The notes below the pieces were generated by a model that was not told the origin of the DNA, did not search any database, and saw nothing but the letters and a program-made list of their open reading frames with translations. Below are positions 57,383-64,000 of a DNA stretch of 64,000 nt, one piece after another (position 1 is the first letter of the stretch; each line of letters begins with the position of its first letter). The position numbers and the translations under genes were made by a program. The DNA lies in contig CP150552.1 of the NCBI GenBank assembly GCA_049487715.1, positions 434,001 to 498,000 on the forward strand, in the 5' to 3' direction. This DNA comes from Pycnococcus provasolii (Eukaryota > Chlorophyta > Pseudoscourfieldiophyceae > Pseudoscourfieldiales).

Positions 57383-58688
57383 ATGGCGTCCGAAGTGTCC
57401 TTCCAAAAAACCGTTTCTGACGCACTCACGCTCAAGTCGCTCGTCTTCTCGCCCAACTTAGTGTGGTTTCTTACAGCGGTGTTTGTTTTCTTTGCCAAAC
57501 CGTACGATGAAGAGCTGTTCCGAGAAGCGCGAAACGGCTTTCACCTCAGGTGGATGGCGCCCCGCTTTGCTGTTCACTTTGGCGTTTCCCTGCTTTACTA
57601 CGGATACTTCTTCCTTGGATGCTACGTGTGGCGACTTTCAACTCGAAAATTCAAGCCAGGTTCGTGGCCAACACCTTCAAACATGATGCACAATCTGTTC
57701 TTCTGGACGTTAGGAATGCTGCAGGTGGCGGCATACGATGCTATCATGATACGCCTTTGGGCGACACGCGCCGTGGATATGGTCACAAATCAAGAGGTCG
57801 CGGAGAACGCTTACGAGGCTGTGAAGCTTGCCGTGACCATTGCGTTGGTCCCTCTGTGGCGAGACTTTCACTTTTATGCCGCACACCGTTTTATTCACGT
57901 TCGTGCTTTGTACAAGTACGTGCACTCGCTGCACCATCGTATTCCTGACCCCGAGCCATTCAGCGGCCTCACAATGCATCCAGTTGAGGTACGTTCACCT
58001 CTAACCAACCGTGGCGGATGACGAAACAATCACTAACCTAACATGCTAAACTAAACAGCACCTTTACTACTTCTCGAATGCGCTCGTGCCGGCGCTGTAC
58101 GTTCGAACACACCCTCTGGTGTTCATGTTCGTGCTCGTTCACCTCTATCTCGCACCAGCATGTGGCCACTCCGGATTCGAGGATCACTTTCAGCAAGACT
58201 TGTATCACTTTCTGCATCACGCCTACTTCGAATGCAACTATGGGTCTCCGTCGAGCGGGTTCCTTGACAAGTTAGGCGGCACATTCCGCGAGTGTATTGG
58301 GAAATCGAAGCACTATCAGGGAGAGTGGAATGGTGAGGGCGAACAGAATCGAAGTCGCGAATGGTCTGCGACCGCGCATCTCGGTCTCCCAAAGACTTTC
58401 GGACACGGTGTGTACTTCACTCTCTCGCTCGCCGCAGCTTGGCTTCTGTGCACGTCTGCCTCTGCGGGATCGCAGTCGAAGAACGACGCGCACCTCGTTG
58501 CGGCGGTGATAGCATATGGTCCGATTGTTGCCGCACTCGTGCTCGCGCAGTGCTCGCGCGACAGGTATTCGTGGCGTTGGCCATTCCACAAAGAGCGCGT
58601 GGCATTCGGTCTCACGTGCGTCTTCGGATATCTCTGTTGCGTCAAGCCTGTTCACGACGCCGTGTTTCTCTTGGTAAATGCGAAGTGA
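57383..58688 (+). CDS. Sterol desaturase / fatty acid hydroxylase superfamily enzyme
   Basis: Two exons, 57383-57988 and 58059-58688, with a 70-bp intron (GTACGT...AAACAG); 411 residues from the Met at 57383. The join restores HPVEHLYYFS. The three histidine boxes of the membrane di-iron family are present: HRFIH (within HFYAAHRFIH), HSLHH, and HFLHHAYFECNYG. Several hydrophobic segments lie before them (VWFLTAVFVFF, HFGVSLLYYGYFFLGCYV, MMHNLFFWTLGMLQV) and after them (YFTLSLAAAWLLC, AAVIAYGPIVAALVLA, FGLTCVFGYLCC). The family acts in the ER on sterols, fatty acids or sphingoid bases; the substrate is not predictable. The open frame continues upstream to about 57256, so the true N-terminus may be longer. 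Confidence 0.85.
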
Positions 58689-59036
58689 GAGTTTATGAAG
58701 TTTGTCACGACGTAGTTTGGATTGTTCCTCCTTTACTGTTTGTGCTCATCGTGGTTGTTTCTCCTCCACTGCCCGGTATAGCATGATCCCTGATAAGTGT
58801 TTTTTCGAATAGAATGAGAGGACAAAAAATTGGGCGGCTTTACACAAAGAAAAAAAACAAAATGAAAAATGATAGCGTGCCGGCGCTGCAGATGATTGCT
58901 CTTAAGGCACTCTATGATGTCCCGCCCTTTCTTTGTCTTTGCCTGCTGAGTTTGTGTTTTGCTTTGATTTTGTATCGTTTTCTCCTCTTCTCTGTTGCCC
59001 AATTATACTTATCTTTGATTTTTCAACGACCATTTA
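58689..59036. other. T-rich convergent spacer
   Basis: About 350 bp between the stops of the desaturase and the Csm1-like gene. A-rich and T-rich tracts alternate (AAAGAAAAAAAACAAAATG near 58848). No gene seen. Confidence 0.5.
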
Positions 59037-60212
59037 TCACGCATAAAGTGCGCGGCTAATCGTGCGAATGAGCTCTGGAATCTGTGCAATTTCGAAGTCA
59101 ATTCCAGCCTCGTCGAGGAGGTAGTCAGGAAGTCGTTTCGCCGCCTTGCCCGCGCTGGCTAGCGTGTACTCCACCTCGTCGCCATCCACGAGCAGCTCGA
59201 AGGTGAAACCGCTCGAAGGATGCAGGAAGCGATATTGCCTCGTTCCGGAGTTTTTGGTGAGAAGTTCGCACCTGAGTCCCGTGAGGAAGCGCAGCGCCTC
59301 CTCGGCGTGTGCCGCTTGAGGCGTGAGCGTGGGTTCTGCCGCCGCCGCCGTTGCAGCAGCCTCCGCCTCAGCCAGCCTGCTTGCTGTCGCGTCCCTTGCC
59401 GCCATCGCCTCCTCCGCGACACCATCTGACTCCACCAGGCGTGCACGCAGGTGCGCATTCTCCGCGGCAAGGCGGCGCACGTCGTCCTGCAGAGAGGCGA
59501 CGCCGCTAGCCTCCATTGCCCGGCGTGCGGCGGCAGCCTCCGCCTCGCAGTGGCTGCTCACGGCCGCAACTGCCTCCTTATGAGCTGCCATGTGTCTCCG
59601 CTGCTCCTCGAGCAGCTGCTCCACCTCGTCGAGGCGACTTCGCTTCACCTCCTCGTACTTCGCACGCAGAGTTTCGTATGCCTCGTGCAGAGCTTCGTAC
59701 GCGCCGCCACCCGCTCCTCGGGCGGCTACCGGCGTGTGCACGGGCAGAGGCGCTGCCGCCGCCGGTGGTGAGTAATGCTTTGGCGTCGCCCTTTTTGTGG
59801 AAGGTTGCGAGGCGACAGGCGTCGTCGTCGGCTTTGGCTTTGCGCTTGTTTTGCTGTTTGTTGTGGTTTTCGGTGCCTTCGGTGGTGGTGGTGGCACCAC
59901 ATCCTCCTCCTCCTCCTCTGTGTTTGTTGTATCGTATGACGACGCAACGGCTGCACGTGCCCGTTTCTTCGTCCCCTTGGATGTAACAGCTGTTAATTTC
60001 TTCGTTGGAGGCATTTTCTTTGCCACCCCCTTCCCCGCCACCGCAGCGCGAGCAGGAGCAGACGCATTAGCACGGGGAGCAGCATCGGCAAGTGGCGACA
60101 CCTTGGAGTACGATTTCGATTTCTTCAGCCACGCCGGTGTTCCGGTCCCACCATGATTACCAGTGGAGGCGTAGTCGACAGCTTCACGGCGGACACGAAG
60201 GGAACGCGTCAT
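59037..60212 (-). CDS. Coiled-coil protein with Csm1/monopolin-like C-terminal domain
   Basis: 391 residues. The N-terminal 160 are basic, Pro/Thr/Lys-rich and look disordered (KKMPPTKKL, GTKKRARA), with a Glu run and polyproline. A coiled coil runs from about 170 to 300 (AYETLRAKYEEVKRSRLDEVEQLLEEQRRHM ...). The last 90 residues form a compact domain: FLTGLRCELLTKN, TRQYRFLHPSSGFTFELLVDGDEVEYTLAS and LPDYLLDEAGIDFEIAQIPELIRTISRAL. The order (strand-strand-FxL...EYxP-like, then LPDYL and an amphipathic C-terminal helix) resembles the RWD-type domain of Csm1/Pcs1 monopolin, which crosslinks kinetochores. Family placement is by eye and moderate; another RWD kinetochore protein is possible. Confidence 0.6.
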   Translation of the reverse strand: MTRSLRVRREAVDYASTGNHGGTGTPAWLKKSKSYSKVSPLADAAPRANASAPARAAVAGKGVAKKMPPTKKLTAVTSKGTKKRARAAVASSYDTTNTEEEEEDVVPPPPPKAPKTTTNSKTSAKPKPTTTPVASQPSTKRATPKHYSPPAAAAPLPVHTPVAARGAGGGAYEALHEAYETLRAKYEEVKRSRLDEVEQLLEEQRRHMAAHKEAVAAVSSHCEAEAAAARRAMEASGVASLQDDVRRLAAENAHLRARLVESDGVAEEAMAARDATASRLAEAEAAATAAAAEPTLTPQAAHAEEALRFLTGLRCELLTKNSGTRQYRFLHPSSGFTFELLVDGDEVEYTLASAGKAAKRLPDYLLDEAGIDFEIAQIPELIRTISRALYA

Positions 60213-60691
60213 GACAGTGTTGTTGGCAGAAAAGGGAGAATGACAGGCGAATGAGAGGAAAGGACCTAGGGGCGGGAACTAACAACCAACTTGTTGGAGG
60301 GGAGGGGGGATTAGGCCTGCTTGTTTTTGTTTGAAAAATAACAACGAATTCGGTTTCGGAAGTTCCGTTTAGGGGTTTGGGATCTTTTTAGGGCTCTGCT
60401 TTTGGGTTAGGGTTCTGCTTTTGGGTTCTGCTTTGGGGCTTGGGTGCTTTTACTGCTTTAGCCTTTAAGGGCTCTGCTTTAGGGTTAGGGCTGTTTTTTT
60501 TAGGGTTTTGGGTTAGGGTTTCTTTCGGGTTTAGGGTTTTCAGGGGTGATTGCATTTCCCGTTGATTCAATGATTTTATTTTTATCCTCACCCCCTTCCT
60601 TCTGTCCTTCCTTTACCCTATCCTTTTTTATCCACGTCGGCGCTTTTCTACCCTACCCTAGTTTTATTTTTCACACCTTGCTTTGTTGTTC
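60213..60691. repeat. Divergent intergenic with degenerate TTAGGG/TTTTGGG repeats
   Basis: Positions about 60361-60545 are a loose array of (T)TTAGGG, TTTTGGG and GGGTTCTGCTTT units on the plus strand, including GGGTTAGGGTT at several places. This is a degenerate telomere-like array, or a short repeat of its own with unit GGGTTCTGCTTTT. T-rich sequence continues up to the Ycf20 gene. Confidence 0.7.
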
Positions 60692-61459
60692 ATGGCCACA
60701 GCAGCTGCTTTTACACGGATAGTAGGTTCAGCGTCACGTGCTAGGTCACATGGGTCATATGCTCGTCGGTATGGTAGGTCATATGCAAACCAATCTACAG
60801 GGAAACAACGTTTGTTTCCCATGATGTCAAGAAAGATGAACCACGCCCCGCGTCGTCGTCACTCTCATGGTGTCACCGTCCCGGACGAAAGGGAAGGTTC
60901 CATGCGCAGGGCACGAACGCTTCTTCCTCCTCCACGCACGGCATCTTCAACGCCTCCAGCTCCACCTCCACCTCCGGAGCCGCGCGCACTTGGCTCGGGA
61001 GGTCAGCTGCCAGCGCTGTTCGAACGGATACAGGCTATGTACGGGCGCCGAACGAGGAGGTTGAGAGACGAGCTCGCACCAAGTCTCTTCTTTCTGCTTG
61101 GAGGCTTCATGTGCGGAGGCGTCGTGGCCACGGCGATTGACCACCTTCCCATCGGACAGATGGGCTACTGGAGTGGCGTAACAGCAGCCTCCCTCGTACT
61201 CATCTCGGAGTTCATCTCGAGGCAGGTGTACGGCTCTGTGGCAAGACGGCGACGACGGCGCTTCGCTACGGCAGTGAAGCGCTGGCGCCGCACGGCAACT
61301 CAGGCTAGGGAACGAGGGGAGGAAGTGCCTCGTGCACCAGAGTGGTCTGACGCGGAGCAGGATGCCCAGCTACCTGCGTACATTTGGAGAGTGCTCAACT
61401 GGCTCAAGGTTGGCTTTTGGCTCGGCATATTCGTTGATGCTTTCAAGGTTGGATCGTGA
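60692..61459 (+). CDS. Ycf20-like (DUF565) plastid membrane protein
   Basis: 255 residues from the ATG at 60692. The first about 75 residues are Arg/Ser/Ala-rich with almost no acids (transit peptide), then a Pro-rich spacer. From about 115 the Ycf20 pattern appears: LRDELAPSLFFLLGGFMCGGVVATAI, GYWSGVTAASLVLISEFISRQVYG, and the characteristic C-terminus LNWLKVGFWLGIFVDAFKVGS. A basic insert (RRRRRRFATAVKRWRR) lies between the second and third membrane segments. Nuclear Ycf20 proteins sit in the plastid; a Chlamydomonas member (NPQ7) affects non-photochemical quenching, so a photoprotection role is reasonable. Divergent from the Csm1-like gene, convergent with TIM21. Confidence 0.85.
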   Translation: MATAAAFTRIVGSASRARSHGSYARRYGRSYANQSTGKQRLFPMMSRKMNHAPRRRHSHGVTVPDEREGSMRRARTLLPPPRTASSTPPAPPPPPEPRALGSGGQLPALFERIQAMYGRRTRRLRDELAPSLFFLLGGFMCGGVVATAIDHLPIGQMGYWSGVTAASLVLISEFISRQVYGSVARRRRRRFATAVKRWRRTATQARERGEEVPRAPEWSDAEQDAQLPAYIWRVLNWLKVGFWLGIFVDAFKVGS

Positions 61460-61556
61460 GGTGGGATCGTGAGTTGGTACTTGTAATAGATTGACATATG
61501 ACACGCCTATTACTTCAAGCAAGTTTAGTTTTTTTATTTTTTGCATTGCTTTTGCT

Positions 61557-62360
61557 TCAGCCGTTGTTTACAAGCGTGACTCGCACGTTGTTCACGTCAA
61601 GAAAGAGGTAGTGCAAGACCCATGTTCCTGCGTTGTTGTAAGCATCCGCATGAGCGACGCCCACTCCGCTGCTTCCCCGAACGTAAAACTGCACGCGCAT
61701 GTGCTCGCGTCCGTCTTCCTGACTTGTGTACGAACGGTGCGGAATGCGCTGCCGTGCGCTTCGGTTCTTGCTATCGCTGCCATATCCGCTCAAGCTATTT
61801 CCTAACCGCACCGCCACCCGCGGGTCGTTGCGCAAGCGCTCCATCGCAGCGTCGAACACGCGGTACTCCTTTGGCGTGATGAGCAGCTCCGAGGCGAACG
61901 CGTATGCAGCTGCCGCCGCCACCGCGAGACCTGCAAGAATCACCACGCTGTAGCTCGAGGCCTCCGCCGCACTCACGGGACGCTCGGGGATCTTATCTGT
62001 TAAAGAGTCGAACGCACTTTCAGCAAGCGCATTTTCATTCTCGCCGCCGCCCGCCTTACTCTCTTGAGCCGTGGACGACACGGCAGCCGCAGAGCTGCTC
62101 CAGGACCGCGCAATAGCCCAAGCAGCCGCGTACTGCGCCGAATCCTGCGCCGACGCCGCCCACGATCCGAGCACGGCCGGCGAGCTGCCAAAGGACCGTG
62201 ACTGGAGTACGGGAAGGATCAGGCGTGGTGCGTCAGCTGCAAACGCTGCAGATGACGCACACACACGTGGAGTCACACGCGCAACGGACACCACACACGT
62301 GAGAGGCGAGTCACGTGACGCGACGCGCAACGCACGAAGCGCACACCTGAAGGTTGCCAT
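61557..62360 (-). CDS. TIM21: TIM21, mitochondrial inner-membrane TIM23 translocase subunit
   Basis: 267 residues from the Met at 62360, which opens a typical presequence (MATFRCALRALRVASRD). A Ser/Ala-rich linker leads to DKIPERPVSAAEASSYSVVILAGLAVAAAAAYAFASELLITPKEYRVFDAAMERLRNDPRVAVRLGNSLSGYG in the protein; here only short parts are needed: the membrane helix (VVILAGLAVAAAAAYAF), the FDAAMERLRNDPRV helix and LGNSLSGYG, all typical of Tim21. The intermembrane-space domain continues with the beta strands MRVQFYVRGSSG and WVLHYLFLDV and ends RVTLVNNG. Tim21 links the TOM and TIM23 complexes during protein import. The longer frame to 62492 is Pro-rich leader. Confidence 0.9.
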   Translation of the reverse strand: MATFRCALRALRVASRDSPLTCVVSVARVTPRVCASSAAFAADAPRLILPVLQSRSFGSSPAVLGSWAASAQDSAQYAAAWAIARSWSSSAAAVSSTAQESKAGGGENENALAESAFDSLTDKIPERPVSAAEASSYSVVILAGLAVAAAAAYAFASELLITPKEYRVFDAAMERLRNDPRVAVRLGNSLSGYGSDSKNRSARQRIPHRSYTSQEDGREHMRVQFYVRGSSGVGVAHADAYNNAGTWVLHYLFLDVNNVRVTLVNNG

Positions 62361-62670
62361 GATAAGCAGGTTGACCACGTGGGGAGGCGGCGTGGGCGTC
62401 AGGGCACGTGGGGGCAAAAGAGGGTTTTTTACAAACTGGTTTTCTTTCGGGCTATCTGCTCCGCCCCAGGGTCCGGGTCCGGGGAGGCCCAAAAACCCTT
62501 TCCCCCCGGGCCCAAGTCCCCTCCTGACCCCGCTCCTCCAGACCCTTTGTCTTTCTCGGCTTCGTCATCAGTCAGTCAGGTTCAGGTTCGAACTAAATAA
62601 GTTAAGGAAGCATTCCTAATAAGTTACGCAAACAATAGTAGCGCTGGAGTGGTTGGGAGTGAGTGGATCA

Positions 62671-63705
62671 ATGCCGTCGTCGTCATATGATGATGATCTG
62701 GCCCGTGTGGTGTCACGCTGGTGGTCCAACATGATGATGAGGATGGTGGTGGTTGGCGATGACGACAACAACAGCAATGTCAGCACGGTTCACCGGCAAG
62801 CAACGATCGCCGTGTTCTACGTCCTCGCTGCTATATACGCATGCATTGCCGCTGTTGCGCTGGCACAGCTGATGCGCATTCAAATGCGTGTTCCGGAGTA
62901 CGGGTGGACGACGCAGAAGGTGTTTCATCTTCTAAACTTCCTCTTTTGCTTTCTGAGGTGTGTCACCTTCGCAGCGCGGGCACCCTTGGAGCATGCCGCT
63001 GCGGCTGGATTTCCCGTGGTGAAGGCAATTTTCATGGATCTTCCTAGCCTAATGTTCTTTACGACGTACGCTCTATTGGTGCTCTTCTGGGCGGAAATCT
63101 ACCATCAGGCACGAAGCATGCCAACGGCAGCGCTGCGACCCGCTTTCCTTCTGTCGAACGCCGTCATTTACTTTCTCCAGATTGGAATATGGGTCTACAT
63201 GGCAATCATTTCCGCAACCGCTTCAGGAGGCGCGTCTGCGCGCGAGATCCTCACGTGCAACATTGTGACGTCTTTCTTCATGATGGTCGTCAGCATCGCG
63301 TCAGCCTTTGGATTCCTCATGTATGGTGGAAGGCTGTATATGATGCTGACGCGCTTTCCCATTGAGTCGAAGGGACGTAGGCGCAAACTCAAGGAGGTAG
63401 GCCTCGTGTCTGGTATTTGCATGACGTGCTTCGTCATTCGCGCCGTCATGGTTGCCGTCAGTGCAATCAGCGAGATCAAATCCCTCGATTCCGAGGACGG
63501 GAAATCGTCTGGCGACGAAGGGTTTGCCAGTCTCGACATGCTGGGCCACCCTGCCCTAAACTTCTTTTACTATCTGCTCGTGGAGGTGCTTCCTGCCGCA
63601 CTCGTTCTCTTCATCCTTCGACGGCTACCACCAGCTCGTCGTAGCTTTGATTCGTACGAGCGTATAGGCAGTGGTGGTAGTGGTACTGGGGAGGATGTTG
63701 CTTAG
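62671..63705 (+). CDS. TOM1/THH1/TOM3-domain (DUF1084) multi-pass membrane protein
   Basis: 344 residues from the ATG at 62671. Seven hydrophobic segments can be counted: IAVFYVLAAIYACIAAVALAQ, VFHLLNFLFCFLRCVTF, LPSLMFFTTYALLVLFWAEIYHQAR, FLLSNAVIYFLQIGIWVYMAII, IVTSFFMMVVSIASAFGFLMYGGRLYMML, GLVSGICMTCFVIRAVMVAVSAI and LNFFYYLLVEVLPAALVLFILRRLPP. The conserved blocks FFTTYALLVLFWAEIYHQAR, GRLYMMLTRFP and EVLPAALVLFILRRLPP are typical of the plant TOM1/THH1/TOM3 family, 7-TM proteins of the vacuolar membrane best known as host factors for tobamovirus replication. The normal cellular role is little known. The Gly/Ser tail (SGGSGTG) is unique. Confidence 0.88.
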   Translation: MPSSSYDDDLARVVSRWWSNMMMRMVVVGDDDNNSNVSTVHRQATIAVFYVLAAIYACIAAVALAQLMRIQMRVPEYGWTTQKVFHLLNFLFCFLRCVTFAARAPLEHAAAAGFPVVKAIFMDLPSLMFFTTYALLVLFWAEIYHQARSMPTAALRPAFLLSNAVIYFLQIGIWVYMAIISATASGGASAREILTCNIVTSFFMMVVSIASAFGFLMYGGRLYMMLTRFPIESKGRRRKLKEVGLVSGICMTCFVIRAVMVAVSAISEIKSLDSEDGKSSGDEGFASLDMLGHPALNFFYYLLVEVLPAALVLFILRRLPPARRSFDSYERIGSGGSGTGEDVA

Positions 63706-63852
63706 CTAGACGAGGAGGATTACTAGTTTAATACTGGTGGTGTGTGGGATTGGATGTCGTGGATTTGGCACTGTGGTTTTTTCCCAACTGAATTGTTTGT
63801 GCATCAAGATTTCGTAACAGCTCATGACAACCATCAAACAAAACAAAAAACT
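63706..63852. other. Short 3' spacer
   Basis: Between the TOM1-like stop and a possible 3' end of another gene. Contains AAACAAAACAAAAAAC. Nothing else seen. Confidence 0.4.
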
Positions 63853-64000
63853 TCATGTGATTGTCACGCAACACCTCTCCCAAATGCATGTCGTCTCCCA
63901 TCCAACTCCACCTGATCCCTCCTCGAAGTTTAAGGTGTGCAGTACATGCGTGTACTCGACGTCGTGGCGCCCATCGTCGCTGTAGGAGGTGGTGCCATCG
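63853..64000 (-). CDS. Possible 3' end of a gene entering from the right
   Basis: A minus frame is open from the window edge to a TGA at 63853-63855 (48 codons). It starts DGTTSYSDDGRHDVEYTHVL and ends CCVTIT. Third codon positions are G/C-rich in its first half, as in genes here. Too short to name. Confidence 0.25.
   Translation of the reverse strand, partial: DGTTSYSDDGRHDVEYTHVLHTLNFEEGSGGVGWETTCIWERCCVTIT

Noticed and set aside
60388-60591. Minus-strand frame rich in Pro, Lys and Asn
   Set aside because: It is the translation of the degenerate TTAGGG/TTTTGGG array.

Overview
The window is nuclear DNA from a green alga, probably a prasinophyte-type chlorophyte; I cannot name the species. 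Evidence: GC-rich, compact, mostly single-exon genes with a few short GT-AG introns (48-148 bp); N-terminal plastid and mitochondrial targeting peptides; green-lineage genes (CYP97A carotenoid hydroxylase, Ycf20-like protein, TOM1/THH1 protein, EDR2-type DUF1336 protein, two-domain IsdG-type heme oxygenase); and a BBS7 gene plus a giant Sfi1-like repeat protein, which point to a lineage with cilia and basal bodies. I recognised no rRNA or tRNA genes and no CRISPR array.

Layout. 1-3732: C-terminally cut extracellular protein with a von Willebrand A domain and polyproline spacers (-). 4.6-8.6 kb: three plastid genes, CYP97A (+), a lumenal NTF2-like protein (-) and a two-domain heme oxygenase (+). 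8.8-10.2 kb: unknown proline-rich protein with a Cys cluster (-). 11.3-13.3 kb: plastid-type SET methyltransferase (+). 13.5-14.1 kb: MANF/ARMET homologue (+). 14.2-16.1 kb: GT34-like glycosyltransferase (-). 17.0-19.6 kb: BBS7 (+). 20.4-23.1 kb: CPA2 antiporter (+). 23.6-25.1 kb: SMYD-like methyltransferase (-). 25.26-27.6 kb: a FHIT hydrolase gene and a second, inverted FHIT copy fused in frame to a TBC RabGAP. 27.8-28.6 kb: calmodulin-like protein (-). 29.8-32.0 kb: DUF1336 protein (+) and a mitochondrial protein (-). 32.4-38.1 kb: Sfi1-like protein with a 492-bp tandem repeat (-). 39.4-42.1 kb: adenylation-carrier-ankyrin protein (-), beside interstitial telomeric repeats. 42.4-44.1 kb: MFS transporter (-). 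44.6-47.0 kb: ankyrin-DHHC acyltransferase with a DHFC active site (-). 47.5-49.8 kb: small membrane protein (+) and MOCS3/Uba4 (+). 50.8-52.3 kb: GATA factor with B-box-like Cys pairs (+). 52.5-54.4 kb: asparaginyl-tRNA synthetase (-). 54.7-56.9 kb: DNA transposon with 104-bp inverted repeats and a 9-bp target duplication. 57.4-58.7 kb: sterol desaturase/fatty acid hydroxylase (+). 59.0-60.2 kb: Csm1/monopolin-like protein (-). 60.7-61.5 kb: Ycf20-like (+). 61.6-62.4 kb: TIM21 (-). 62.7-63.7 kb: TOM1/THH1 membrane protein (+).

Genes alternate strands and do not form operons. Loose themes are plastid pigment and heme metabolism (4.6-8.6 kb, 60.7 kb), cilium and basal body (BBS7, Sfi1-like) and secretory-pathway biology (MANF, GT34, TBC, DHHC). 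The most unusual items are the FHIT inverted duplication with a TBC-HIT fusion, the homogenised Sfi1 array, the adenylation-carrier-ankyrin protein, the Akr1-like DHFC enzyme, the algal MANF and the intact transposon ends. All functions are inferred from motifs read by eye; no database search was run.
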